A stretch of 60,000 nucleotides of DNA from Lineus longissimus (GCF_910592395.1 NC_088315.1:8622501-8682500), one strand, 5' to 3'. Counted from the stretch's first letter, positions 26,898-38,609 are shown. A program made the numbers and translations. The notes: generated by a model from the sequence alone, not told the origin.

Positions 26898-27062
26898 CTG
26901 TCTGAACCTCTCTATTAAGGACAGCCTTGGGACTGACAAGTTCTGTCCTTAATAGAGAGGTGTCCAGAATTGATTGAATGCAAATTTGGGTCCAAAACTA
27001 GTGAGTCATTTATAGAGAGGGTGTCCTCAATAGACAGTTGTCCGCTAAGGGAGGTTACGCTG
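26898..27062 (+). mobile_element. CAGT-ended MITE, family 1, copy C
   Basis: About 165 bp; the right end is followed by TA at 27063-27064. It has a perfect 18-bp hairpin: CCTCTCTATTAAGGACAG at 26907-26924 pairs with 26943-26960 across an 18-nt loop. The left terminus has drifted (CTGTCTGAACC). Confidence 0.75.
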
Positions 27063-27064
27063 TA

Positions 27065-28400
27065 TGACTGTCGAAAACACTTACCGTTTTGCTGATTTGG
27101 TTTCTCCATATCCTCACCTACTTTACTCATCATCATGGGTCAAGTCCGCACTACAAAAGTCAACGACGAACTGATCACAGTTAAAAGGCTCGCACTTCAG
27201 CAAGTCTAATCAAGGAGTCGATCACACTAGTCCGCAATCAACGCAATGCAATCCTTCGATGAACTCATCAGCGTCGACGAAATGATAGTCCTTAATTGCG
27301 ACAAGCGTCAAAGCGGAGAGCCATCCTGGCGAGATTACGAGATCAGGTGCCCTATTGATCGATACGTTACAATTCAAACAGGTACTCGTCCACTGAATGA
27401 TCCTGGAAGACCGATTGAGTATCACAGAAACGACATAGGTCCAATTGGCACAGGATAAAGAGAAACGCAAAGTTTATCTAGAATTTGACACCTAAACTTA
27501 AGAATCCTGGTTCAAGTCATGAAATGATTGATTCGATTGATACTGCCACTACCAGTGCATTGGACTCAAGTAGGTATGACAGGTCCTGTGAGTGATATAG
27601 TAAGTCCGGTTTGTTTCACTGTAGAGACTGGCCTAGCACTCGGCACAGGGGAGACAGAAATGAAAATTTTACCAGATATCAGACAAGGACCAAGAATTCC
27701 TGCAATCAAGCCTCTAATATTGATGAAACCACAACTCAAACAGGTCCTGGAGAAGTCTATTGAATAATCATCAAACTGTATATAAAACCAATCGAGTACC
27801 TTTACTGGAACTGACGAAGACGACTGAATTTGCACAGGAAAGAAGAAATGAAAATTTTATGAAATCTTTCTTAAGAATCCACAGATTTCTCCGACCCCGA
27901 CGTATCCAGAGTGCAGCTGAGTATCGAGTGAACCGAGAGACGCATTAGGGAAGATCGATCATCTTGCCTCCTCCACACGTGCTGACTGAATAAGCCAGCG
28001 GGGATTAGAGCAATGCTTTTATGTCGTGCTACTGTTAGCCCTGGCGGTGTGATCAAGAGCAATTGTGGCGGTGCAGACAATGAGTCGGTTGGTTGCCGGC
28101 AGATTCCGATGCAGGGTTTGTTAAGGTCTTTTCAGTCTGGTGGCGTTGGGGACGCAAGTCCAGGTGACTCGAAATTAAAATCAACACTGTAAATAGATGA
28201 CAAATGAATAATTAGTGATGGATATCACGTTAGAAATAGTCCAATCTCAAATCTTTAGTGAGTATAGTTAATTGTTGAACCATTCAGACTGGGCCTAAAG
28301 GTCTATTCCGTGAGTTAAAAAAATTTAACACATATTTTGCAAGACGTAGCCTTTAACTATAAGGTTGCTGCTACGATCTGATGAGTTCTCTGGCTAAATC
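27065..28400. other. Intergenic DNA, nothing recognised
   Basis: Several 70-90-codon open frames occur on both strands between 27222 and 28080, but they overlap and conflict, and none shows a recognisable motif. Confidence 0.35.
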
Positions 28401-28401
28401 T

Positions 28402-28685
28402 GCATCACACAATCCATTTACCACAAATGGAACTTACAGTAACAGTATTTGGCCAATAATGAGCTTTGATAAGGCGTTAAAAGCACTTCTGATGCTTAAC
28501 CTACAGTAGACTCACTTTATGTCAAGAGGACCCCCTTCTGCTAAAACACAGCAAGTGTTTTGGCTTATGAACGATGAATTGCAAGACATTGCTTTCACTA
28601 ATTACAGGCTAAATCAGCATCCGAAATCCACTTACCCCAAATGGAACTTACAGTAACAGTATTGGGGAGATAATAAGCTTAGATG
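28402..28685 (+). repeat. Diverged ~75-bp direct repeat, two copies
   Basis: 28402-28475 and 28607-28685 share GGCTAAATC, GCATC, ATCCA, AAATGGAACTTACAGTAAC and AGTATT in the same order. Not assigned to a known family. Confidence 0.65.
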
Positions 28686-28994
28686 ACCCAGCACACCCTG
28701 CTCCTCTAACGCTAAATCCACAATGGGCACTTGAGTCAATATAGATCAGACCTATTCCTTGGAGTCAAGGAGACGGCTTGTTATGTTCAGTGACCTATCC
28801 TGGTTTGTTCCAACAATAAGATACTTCCGAAGGTGTGTGCCGGATTTGGAAAATCGTTTTTCATGGAAGAATAAAGCACTAGGAAAGCGCTGATGTACAA
28901 GCAACATTAGTATTAATCTGATGGCCTGGTCGCATGGCGTCGTATGTCCGATGAGGTGCCGCGATTCCAGATGGTCATTTAGTAAGAACGGTAT

Positions 28995-29150
28995 ACGGTA
29001 AAAAAGGTACAGGAAAAAAGGTACAGGAAAAAAAGGTACGGAAATAAAGGTACAGGAAATAAAAGTACAGGAAATAAAAGTACTGGAAATAAAGGTACCG
29101 GAAGTAAAGGTAATGGAAAAAAAGGTAAAAAAAATGGCATAAGTAAGTAA
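28995..29150 (+). repeat. 15-bp purine-rich minisatellite
   Basis: About nine imperfect copies of AAAGGTACAGGAAAT (14-16 bp) run directly into the truncated left end of the MITE at 29160. The minus-strand open frame (FLYLF-type repeats) is an artefact. Confidence 0.85.
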
Positions 29151-29159
29151 AAAAGGTAC

Positions 29160-29323
29160 ACCCCTCTCTACTAAGGACATCCCAGGGACTGACTAATCAA
29201 GAGGTGTTTTAATTAGCGAGGTCAAACTGAATGGAAACAACCTATTTGGGTTTAAAACTAGTGTCCTGAATAGAGAGGGTGTCCCCAGTAGAGAGGTGTC
29301 CGCTCTAAAGGGAAGTTCCACTG
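29160..29323 (+). mobile_element. CAGT-ended MITE, family 1, copy D (5'-truncated)
   Basis: It has the family right end (complement of CAGTGGAACTTCCC, followed by TA at 29324-29325) and internal GTGTCC and GAGAGGTGTCC motifs. The CAGTAGAACC left terminus is missing and is replaced by the adjacent minisatellite. Confidence 0.7.
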
Positions 29324-29828
29324 TACTATTATTTTGGAACAAATTATTATTGCATGGGACTTCAATTAGTATATGTTTATTAATTGGCTCCGTTCTAGGA
29401 CACACCAAAACTTGATATGAGAGACTAAAAAAATAATGCAATTTTTAATTAGTCAGTCCTTAATTAGTCAGTCTCGGTTTATTCAGCAGCAAGTATACAG
29501 AAACCTTAAAGAATATGAGACATTTGATATTGAAACATGTGTTGATATTAGGATCTTTTATTGTGTTTTTTTCTACATGATTCAAGTCAAATTTTGTCTT
29601 AAGGAATCAATACCAAACTGGAGATAGTGGCTGTCTCACCAAAACCGCAAGGGGGAGCTAAAATGTTGGCCAAAACCGAGGGGGCCTTTTGTGTTAAGAG
29701 GCATTTTTTCTTATCAGTTTACCACCATCTTTTTGTCTTCAAGTCTAAATAAAGATGTAAGGTACATTACCCTTTAAAGCTAGGTCTAGACACCTTTTTG
29801 TGCTCAAGGAAGAGAGGGGGAGCTTCAG

Positions 29829-30557
29829 TTAGCACCTAGCAATTTGTAGGTTTATAAGTATGCCAATCTCTAACAGATGGACTGCCAAGTTCATCTCAAC
29901 AAGATGATATTTCAACTTATATCGTCCTTGTCTTCAAGTGTTTGCACAACATGTCACCATTTTATCTAAAACTTGAATTTTATACTCCAACGAGATCACT
30001 ACGGTCTTCAGACTCCCTGAAGCTGGCAGTACCACGCACTAGGCATACCATTGGATATCGTTCCTTCTCAGTTGCAGCCCCAAGGCTCTGGAACGATCTC
30101 CCTCTGGCAATAAAATCTGCCAGCTCGCTGCCAGCTTTCAGGAAGAGTCTGAAGACCCACCTTTTCAAATCATTTTATAATATGTATTAATACCTTTTAC
30201 GTAATGTTTTTAAGTAATGTATCTAGGCCTATTTATTTTTATCTCTGTGAGGCGCTGCGATATATACATGAGCGGCGCCATACAAATATCGTTTTATTAT
30301 TATTATTTAATATTTCAACTCATATCCAAGGATACCAGAAATATTAGAACTTGTATCGCAAGTTTCTGCATGATACAACAATAACTCTATACTAGGTTTC
30401 AACACAAGTCCTTCCTACATCCTACAAAAGATATTTATGCTCCGTGAAAAGATATAGAATCTTTTAGCACCTATCAATTTGTAGGCTTATGGGAATGCCA
30501 ATCTCAGAGAGATGGACTGCCATGTTCATCTCAACAAAGTGATATTTCAATTAATAT
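29829..30557 (+). repeat. ~95-bp direct repeat pair flanking a LINE insertion
   Basis: 29829-29922 and 30464-30557 are similar along their length (shared CACCTA, CAATTTGTAGG, ATGCCAATCTC, AGATGGACTGCCA and GTTCATCTCAACAA). The first copy is interrupted at its end by a LINE fragment; the second shows the uninterrupted continuation. Confidence 0.75.
29923..30309 (+). mobile_element. 5'-truncated LINE (L2/CR1-like), 3' end
   Basis: The frame through 30190 encodes the C-terminal tail of a non-LTR retrotransposon polyprotein. Recognisable pieces are VFKCLHNMSPFYL, LAVPRTRHTIGYRSFSVAAP, RLWNDLPLAIK and FRKSLKTHLF, which follow the reverse-transcriptase domain in many invertebrate LINEs. After the stop, a short 3' UTR has a GGCGCTGCGA...GCGGCGCC stem-loop and ends in (TTA)n, as in L2-like elements. 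It is flanked by a 16-bp target-site duplication with one mismatch: 29907-29922 and 30310-30325. Only the last 390 bp or so were inserted, which is typical of 5' truncation during target-primed reverse transcription. Clade assignment is inference; identity as a LINE tail is secure. Confidence 0.85.
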
Positions 30558-30828
30558 CTGCGCATACCTCAAGCATCCTGCTGACAGATACCTCCCAGCG
30601 GTAGACAAACTTTCTGACTATATCAAACCTGTCTGTTTATTTTGTCTAAATGGTTTTGCACTGTGGATGAACGGGAGGGAGATTCGTGCAAAAAAAAAGC
30701 CTATGCCTATCCGGATAGCTTAGGTCCAGGTGTTTTATCAAAGTCCACCTGCATATTGTACAGTCAAATAAAGGAATAGGCCTAACATCTTTACTGGGGG
30801 GTCAGTATATATCTCTATAAATAGAGAT

Positions 30829-31009
30829 GCAGTTATGATCAACATTTATCATGCATGCAAATTTGCTGAAACTTGGTAGTTATAGTATTTGAATATAAGT
30901 CTACGCAACCACAATGTTGACCTTAATATTCAGTACGTATTTAAATTATTGGAAATTTTCAAATTCAGTGACAAATTTCGAATTTTTTAAGAACGGCGTT
31001 GGCCTTTAA
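30829..31009 (+). mobile_element. TTAA-type MITE, family 2, left-truncated
   Basis: It shares ATCATGCATGCAAATTTGCT, AAACTTGGTA, ATATTCAGT and AAATTTTCAAATTCA with the copy at 31983-32215. It ends in GGCGTTGGCCT next to TTAA at 31006-31009. The left terminus is missing. Confidence 0.65.
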
Positions 31010-31011
31010 CA

Positions 31012-31450
31012 GACCTGAGCACCTGAGATGACCAGAAACTATTTTCCCATGGTCCACTCCGCGACACTTGACAATTCTCCGTCCACCCCACCCAATGATT
31101 TCCCTATCTCCTTGTCCTGAAGTATCATTGACACTACACCACAATCAACCAGCATAGATCAACATTGTTAACTAAAGGAAATACAAAGAAAATAAGCACT
31201 AGGATTCACTAATAATCAATTAAAACAGGATACGTTGTCCATACCATTTCTTCAGGGAGACAATAAGTGGACCTGATATCCGCAGCGTAATAAGTAAAGA
31301 AATTTGAGATTATTTTCAAAATAATTGGTTTGGGTGATCATTAGAATGACACCATGCCTGCCCGTTGAGGGCTGAACTAGGAATGTAAAAGGCCAATGAT
31401 GATATTTGTACCCAATGATTATGTAGTCTGTTGGCCAGAGAAAGTCACTC
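31012..31450. other. Intergenic DNA, nothing recognised
   Basis: No gene or repeat recognised. Confidence 0.35.
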
Positions 31451-31526
31451 ACTTTCACTCATAAGAGAGAGTCACTCCACTCATTAGAGCATGTCTATTG
31501 GCACAGGGAGTGTCACTTATTTTCAA

Positions 31527-31806
31527 TCATCAGAGAGAAGCTCTCAATTACACTCATCAGAGAGAAGCTCTCAATTACACTCATCAGAGCGAAGCTCTCA
31601 ATTTCACTCATCAGAGCGAAGCTCTCAATTTCACTCATCAGAGCGAAGCTCTCAATTTCACTCATCAGAGAGAAGCTCTCAATTTCACTCATCAGAGAGA
31701 AGTTCTCAATTTCACTCATCGGAGAAAAGCTCCCAATTTCACTCATCGGAGCGAAGCTATCAATTTCACTCCTCAGAGAGAAGCTCTCAATTTCATTCAT
31801 CAGAGA
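31527..31806. repeat. 27-bp minisatellite with a mini-hairpin in each unit
   Basis: About ten copies of a unit close to TCATCAGAGCGAAGCTCTCA plus ATTTCAC. Most units contain a short inverted repeat with a 3-nt loop, either GAGAG-AAG-CTCTC or AGAGC-GAA-GCTCT. The second form contains GCGAAGC at 31589, 31616, 31643 and 31751. The three long open frames (two plus, one minus) follow from a unit length divisible by 3. Confidence 0.95.
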
Positions 31807-31982
31807 GTGTCTATTGACCAGAGAGAGAGGGAGGCACCTGCTTGTCACCAAACGGTTCGACCTGCATTATGGTTTTCATCATCTGTGAACCAAAGACAGG
31901 CCTGCTTTTTTTTAACTTCATCCACTGTGAAGAGAAGAGTGCAGAACTCAATCAGACAGACTCGACATACTACACCATGGCT

Positions 31983-32215
31983 TTAAAGGAATACGCCCTT
32001 TGGACTCATTGTATTTACTAGTGGCTCACGAAAACAGAAATACACAATGCCATAGTGCAGTTATCATGCATGCAAATTTGCTAAAACTTGGTATCTATGT
32101 GTATATTTGCCACATAATGGCATTGTTGAAATTTATATTCAGTGCGTATTTACACATCTGAAATTTTCAAATTCAATTATAAATTTCAAATATTTAACGA
32201 AGGGTGTAGGCCTAC
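31983..32215 (+). mobile_element. TTAA-type MITE, family 2
   Basis: The left end has TTAA at 31983-31986 followed by AGGAATACGCCCTTT. The right end (complement of TAGGCCTACACCCTTCG) is a degraded inverted copy. The internal sequence is shared with 30829-31009 and, in part, with 42139-42380. It is noncoding. Confidence 0.65.
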
Positions 32216-32219
32216 ATGG

Positions 32220-33505
32220 TATGCCTAGAAAAATTATACTCACAATCAAGTGTGTATCCAGTAAGACGAGGATTTTAATCCCTCCAAAATATTGCAAAAT
32301 TTAACAACCTTGGGTATCCCTTCACATTTCCAGCATGTATATCTTCTACAACCCTAGCAGGATCATTTACTGTGCAACTTCCACACTCAGAATAACTTAT
32401 AGGAAATGTCAGACTTTATCTTGCACAAGGAAGTGCTCAGACCACAGCTCATTATTTGGGCCAATTATAACACTAGACTCGCCATGATCTGCCTGTGAAA
32501 ACAGGACCCCACCTATATGCAAACCATGAAGTGAGGCTAATGAATGTAATTTGGCTTTTTTTCGGTACAATCAATTAAAAGCAGGAAATTTGATGCACGA
32601 GATTGAAATTAAATGATATATCTGGCAACTAGAATGAGGTTAATGGGATACAGGTGGGAGTTCTAATGCCAAGGATAGGCAGTGTCCTCCGAGCTGGATT
32701 TTTAGAGTGGCGGCTGGGTAAAGGAAATAAATAGCTATCAATGAGAGTAGGCTGAATCTAACTTTGAAGAATTTAGGTCAAAATAAGAGCCACGAGAAAT
32801 GTGGTGTGTGGGATATTTGAGATGCGTGTGTGTGGGGGGGGGGGGGACGGGGTAATTACTTTATCAGACGCATTTGGAATCAGGAAAGGTTTTGGGGACA
32901 GGGTGACTGAAGTAACCCCCGACAACCCACCTCGCCCCACCCCTGCCCCCTACACAGAGTGTCTCAAAAAAAGTACACCCAATCAATACGTATGCAATCT
33001 TACCAAATACAGAAATACTCATCCATAGAAATCCTATTCCTTCAACCAAGATTTCCCTTCAGAGAAATATACAGCCATTTGACAGCGCTCGAGAACACTG
33101 TGGACAAATTTCATCAAATTTATCATTACCGAGAGTTGTACCATGATGGTCAAGTCCCAACACCAAGCCAATTAGAATTAATTGCATGGCAGCCCCAAGT
33201 GAAAGACCCTGTAACTGGCCCTACTGAATGGCCCTCACCAAATGTTAAATCTCCAATTAGTATGCACAGAGGCATAAGAAATATCTCATTAAATTAAACA
33301 TTTAATTAATTTCTCTGCCGGCCTGATCGCTGCATACAACATTAACGAATGCTGAACCAAACCTCTTGAGAAATGCATGTAGGAGGCGCTCTTAGAAATT
33401 GCCGGGTATAATTGGGGAGGCAGCTAATGGCAAAGCCAGTACCACTAGGTGGTGGAGGGGGTCATGTACTATAACCAGTGCAAAAGATAAAATTCAAGTT
33501 ATGCA
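32220..33505. other. Intergenic stretch
   Basis: A run of 13 G lies at 32834-32846. The 112-codon frame at 32959-33297 shows no recognisable motif or flanking splice sites. Confidence 0.35.
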
Positions 33506-33510
33506 TTGCA

Positions 33511-33691
33511 CAGTAGAACCTCGCTATTGATTACAACCTCCGGCCTGACAAGTGCTGTCCTTAGTGGAGAGGTGTCCAGATAGAGAGGTCAAATTGAATG
33601 GAAACAACCAATTTGGGACAAAACTAGTGTCCTTAATGGAGAGGTTGTTGTTACATGTAAGAGAGAGGTGTCCGCTTCGTGAAGTCCACTG
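33511..33691 (+). mobile_element. CAGT-ended MITE, family 1, copy E
   Basis: It starts CAGTAGAACCTCGCTATTGA and ends with the complement of CAGTGGAC. Internal GTGCTGTCCTTAG and GAGAGGTGTCC match the family. The hairpin arm has drifted, and TA flanks are not retained. Confidence 0.7.
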
Positions 33692-33699
33692 TTTTTTTT

Positions 33700-34790
33700 T
33701 ACTGTTGGCCTACTGGTGCCACAGCCCATTATTTATTTTTGTGAAATTCGACAGCAACATTTTCCCTTGGCACATTGTGACCTCTCAATGCAATGTATGC
33801 CAAAATTTCAAATATCCAAAAATAATTCAAGGATGACACTGACGCAGAAGGTCAACCATTCTCTGGACCATCAATCACCCAATAACACTATGTCCCCTTT
33901 AAGTATGAGTCGTAGCCTTTCATCAATCGAGTCACAAAGTGACGTGAATATCTTGTCACAGATGGTGATCACGTTAAATCATCTTATCCCCTAGTACAAC
34001 ACTATACTGCCCCTTTAATAAGTAACACTACTGTCAATCATCACCCCTGGCCCTCCAAACTATTATACCTCACTTATTCCCCCTTTAAAAACCAATGACA
34101 GCTTCTTCATCAAAGTGAACATCATCTGTCACACGATGGTGATCATCTCGAATCCTTCAATCCTCGAGCAATGCATCCATCACCGTCATGGATTATAAAC
34201 CTGCGCTTCAAGTCATGCCACAAGTAATCAATACTAAAGCTTAATTAGCAAATGTTCCGATAATTGGGTCTTAAAATTTCAACCAAGTTGGAAAATTTCT
34301 TCATTAGAATGGAGATGCAGAGATTTTGAAATGTAAAATCACCTTCGCGGTGACCCTTCGGGTATAACACCGTACAAAGACTAATGGGATAGGATCGCAA
34401 CCCTAGGCTCATTAGTGAAATTTTCCGCTTTAATTTGGGAAATTTTAACAGTTTTTCTGCCCAGAGAACACTATCGAATGGCAAATAGGTGTTCTACTTC
34501 TTCAAATCAATAAGCTAATTTAGTTTGCCCGCAGCTCGTGTGACGAAAATTACGATCGTCAGACATATTATATGACAGATCTGTACAGTCAACTCGGAGT
34601 AATTGGACATTTTTTGTCAACGTATCCTCTAATTGGTAATTTCTGTAAATCAAACTGGGCCCAATGTTAACAAGCGTGATTGATTCCCTATTAGAGGGGT
34701 TGCCTATTTAGAGAAGGAATCTCGCCTTGGATAATCAGAATAAGGATGCCAGAACAAGATGAAGCTAGCTTTAGTTAGCAAGTACTGACG
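33700..34790. other. Intergenic DNA, nothing recognised
   Basis: A possible worn CAGT-family relic lies near 34588-34720 (CAGTCAACTC, TTAGAGGGGTTGCC), too degraded to call. Nothing else was recognised. Confidence 0.3.
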
Positions 34791-34794
34791 ATCA

Positions 34795-35075
34795 TCATCA
34801 TTATTGGCGCTGTAACCATACTGGATTTTGGCCAGAGGTATGGAGGCCACTATAGGCTACTGTCTACTGGTGTGGGGGGAACTCACCTGTCCTGGCAGAG
34901 ACACTGAGGTTAAGTGGGACCACAGCTTTTGGTCTCATCTGACAGACCCTTGAATTTGTGAAGAGTTCCTTAAAAGCCATGCCAATTCATCCTGAAATAC
35001 AATTCTGGGTTCTCCCGGGATCGAACCAGGGCCCCACTGCATGCTAGCCAGTAGTGTTAGCAACTTGGCTATAAA
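34795..35075 (-). repeat. tRNA-derived SINE-like element
   Basis: A minus-strand head with B box (complement of 35017-35027, GGTTCGATCCC) and A-box-like region (complement of 35061-35071, TAGCCAAGTTG). TGGCTAGCATGCAGTGGGG lies between them. The body runs toward 34795, where ATCATCATCATTATT could be the tail. It resembles the heads at 5366 and 9482. Confidence 0.55.
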
Positions 35076-35079
35076 GATC

Positions 35080-36205
35080 CTTTTCATCAAAGTTCAAGGA
35101 TGAAAATTCCTTAAGTGACACCCAGACACCTGGCAACGCCAAATAATTGAACAAAAATGAGAACCGACCGAACAAATTGAGAAATACGACCTACCTCTTA
35201 CGAATCTACAATCACCATGTGTACAACAGCACGAGTTGACACCCAACTCTCCCACGTCAGAAATAATTGAATATTGCCAATATATTCCTATATTAATTTG
35301 ATTCAATCAAATTCTGTAACTAAACGAATATACATACCAGCTCGAAGCGAGAAAATTAACAGTGAAGACATAAGAACTGAGCAAACAATTTGACAAGTTG
35401 TGTTATTGTCATTTCCTTCAACATGTCCGAGTGAAATTTAATTTCCTTTGAAACTGTTCGTTTGGAAATATTAAACATGTGGTAAGAGTTCAACAACTCC
35501 AGTATACTACTACCAGTTGTTTCCCCGCACAGAGTTGATACTCTAGTTTCTTCGATACAAGACCCGTTCTGAAACAATTTGTAACAAGGCTCTGTCAGAA
35601 CCTGGATGTATCATAACCACATGGACTTGGATTTGTTAATTCTAAATTGAGTAGTTTGAATAGCATCGAACAACCATGAGCATAATATCTTACATTCTGA
35701 AGGTGCAGTTGGTCCTGTTAATACACTCATTTAAGGGCAATTAATTGGCTCAGCTAACCCCAGAACCAAACTCATATAAGTTAATCAAATTCGCTAGGTT
35801 GCTTGGATTTACGCAGTCAAGATGACAAAAATGCTTTCAAGAGATCTCTCAAAATACTTATTAGGGTGTAAAATAACAAATGCCTTGTGCAAGATATGCG
35901 GAGTGAATCACTTATGTGGAGATAGGCCTTAAAGGGTTAATACACACCATATGAATTTTCCCAACCCACCTCATTTATGAACATATCGAGCTTGTCAATT
36001 TCACACATTTTCACCCATTATCACCACATTTCAATGCAATAATAAATGCTTGTTGTGGCATTCTGATTAACTTTTCCAATTAGCGCAGAATTGCTTCGAT
36101 TAACCTGATCAAAAGGTCACATGATTTGTAAATCAATTAAGTCTTCTAATGAGATAGGCGTGCATTCTCTATTGGTTTTTTTCGTGCAGACCAATTTCAA
36201 TCCCA
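35080..36205. other. Intergenic DNA, nothing recognised
   Basis: No gene or clear repeat recognised. Confidence 0.35.
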
Positions 36206-36214
36206 ATATGGCAT

Positions 36215-36265
36215 TAAAGGCCTACCCCGTTTGTTAAAAATTTTAAATTGAATTTGAAAAAGTCA
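36215..36265 (+). mobile_element. TTAA-type MITE, family 2, left-end fragment
   Basis: TTAA at 36215-36218 is followed by AGGCCTACCCCGTTTG and an A/T-rich AATTTGAA-type stretch, as at 42834 and 43551. Confidence 0.5.
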
Positions 36266-36269
36266 ACCC

Positions 36270-36875
36270 TCTTTACGTCTGGAGGTCTGGTCTGGTTACC
36301 CGTTTGGCTTTTTAAAGCTGACATGTCCTCAAGGTAAGCACCGACAGAGATGGGGCTAATTAGCCAAGATAGACCAGAGTTTGGTCATGTTCATCCCGAG
36401 TTCTACCTAAATTGGCAAAGTCACCCGAGAGTGCCTTGGGATCGAATAGTTCGATCAAACAAGTCTTAAAGGGCAACCATGATAATTACTCACAAAATTT
36501 AAATTCTAAGTCGCCCTTAATCCACAGGTGGCGTAATCAGTTTATGTCTAAATTACGCTGCATTCGGTTTCAAACGACACGAGTAGCATACCTGGGCTGA
36601 TTGGAGCACAAACTTTTGACGTCTCGTGCTCCAAAGTCGCCAGGGGTATTTTGCCCACGTCTGATCTCGGGCCAATCAGTGAGGGACTTGATTAGGACGA
36701 GACAAAGTTGAAAGCTTCAACGTGTTCGAATGGAATTATAATGCGGACGTTGGGTCATTTGTCACAGCATACTCTTGCCCCTTCACAGACTGTCAGCAAC
36801 TGTTGGCCATCAAAATTCGGTAGACGAATTATCCTATTTATTTATCTTGGTTCTTCTCCGACTGAGGTGGAGTTG
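36270..36875. other. Intergenic DNA, nothing recognised
   Basis: No gene or repeat recognised. Confidence 0.3.
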
Positions 36876-36879
36876 TAAT

Positions 36880-36946
36880 TTAAAGGCCAACACCGGTCGT
36901 GTTTGTTTAATTCCAACCTGACCCTAATGGTCTGTACTCCCTTTAA
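36880..36946. mobile_element. Minimal TTAA-type element (67 bp)
   Basis: It runs from TTAA (36880-36883) plus AGGCCAACACC to the complement of AGGGAGTACAGACC plus TTAA (36943-36946). The ends match family 2, but nearly the whole interior is gone. Confidence 0.5.
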
Positions 36947-37069
36947 AAGTAGCCTGGTTATATCTTGATGAGATGCAAAAACATTGGTGGTCAAGACGAT
37001 TTTATTCTGGCTCAGCTGAATACAAATAGACATATCTGCAGTGCACAAAACTTGGATTTTTTTGGATCG

Positions 37070-37140
37070 TAGAACCTTCCCTTGCGGACACTTCCTCCAG
37101 GCGGACACCCCCATTTCTGTTAGAGGGATTGTCTGAAAGT
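37070..37140. mobile_element. CAGT-ended MITE, family 1, relic
   Basis: AGAACCTTCCCTTGCGGACAC followed by GCGGACACCC resembles the family end AGAACCTCCCTTAGCGGACA. The CAGT terminus and the second end are not identifiable. Confidence 0.35.
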
Positions 37141-37144
37141 GCTA

Positions 37145-38605
37145 GCTCAATATGCATACATGTTGCTCCTCCCCGGCCTGCTATCTCTACAGGTAGGTAG
37201 ATAGCTCAGCAGTGGTGGCTAGCGCCGTATGGCCCTAGCCCTTTAAGGATACCTACCGTAACTGTTAGGGATAACGTGCAATTTGTACTTTCCAACAACG
37301 GGGCCATAAATCTTGCTGTACTGTAGGAGCAAAAAAATAAGGCTTAAACTCTACAGCAAATATGCCTATCTACCGGGCATGGCATTGTGCGTGTCCATCC
37401 TGAAAGGAGGAGACTTTAGAATTGACCTATATCACCAGTAAGTCGGCATAACAGCAAAGTTCTTATGTAATTGCCTTCGTGGAACATGGTTTTTGCATCG
37501 TTCTTGCCCCCCTGCACTCAATACAAGACGCAACCATCAATAATTGTTCACTTGCTCCGTCAGCCCTATCTGACGTTGAATAATTGTTCACCGATGCGGC
37601 CGTAAGATAAACCTGTTTATGACAAGTTTCACAACAAATTGTTCACCGGAAACATCGCCAATTTTGACGCCAAATCTCACCGAGGTGTTATATTTGTGAA
37701 AAATATGATGATATCTTGTGTAGAGGCAGTTTTATGCTCACTGGGTTTGAAAGCAACTCCAGCCTTCTGTCAATAGTTAAAACATTTTATTCACCAATTC
37801 GATGCCAAACTCCGAAAAGAAATTTTACAAAAATATCTTGTCGTGGGAATGCCATGATTTTTAAATCCAATGCCATCTCGTTTTGATTCCACTTTTTAGA
37901 TTTATGGTAATTGGCTAATGCTTAATGTTGATTATGCAGTGCCCAAGCAAAAACAAGGTACCGCACATACATATATTTACTTCAAAATCAGCAATTTGAA
38001 TTCCCCACAGATACGGTCGTTAAGTTTAAGTACAAGTCCCACTAGAATGAGACATCATTAGTACATTTTACTTCCCGCTGAATGCCAACAGACCCCCAAA
38101 TGACACCCCAATGCCCACTGCTCACCGTAATGACACACCAGAAGTCGCAAACCCACCAAGGGCAGATCAGGGACGACCCAAGGGGACGTTGACTACTAAT
38201 TTGTCCATCCTCTCTCATCCCACTTCCAGTCCAGCACACAAAGATTGATGCCAAGACCATTATCGATAAAACTTCGGTGATTACCGTGCAAAATTTATAA
38301 ACTTGCAAACTCCGTCTTATCTCTTGCCTCCTGAAAGTTTTATCGCTAAACCCAAAGGTGACGGGCTTGACTCCTTTGAGTTGGCCGCAGCTCATTTATA
38401 TTCCACGTCCCTCCCCGACGTGAAATCGTTCGAGAAATTTCAAACTCCCCACGGATGCAGCATCACTTTTAGATATGTCTGGAGGTCCACCATATTACTA
38501 ATGTTCATTTGTGACAAGTGACATGACTTATTCAAGTAACCTTCTCATCTGATTTACTGCCCATTGGTCATAGGATTTACTGTAAGAATACCAAGAATAT
38601 GATGA
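37145..38605. other. Intergenic DNA, nothing recognised
   Basis: The short word ATTGTTCAC recurs at about 37546, 37584 and 37638. No gene recognised. Confidence 0.3.
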
Positions 38606-38609
38606 CATC

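Noticed and set aside
29942-30190. 82-codon frame as an independent gene
   Set aside because: It matches the C-terminus of LINE polyproteins and is flanked by a target-site duplication, so it is a truncated retroelement.
31491-31986. 108- and 162-codon frames with SSERSSQFH-type repeats
   Set aside because: Artefacts of the 27-bp minisatellite; a minus-strand frame is open across the same array.
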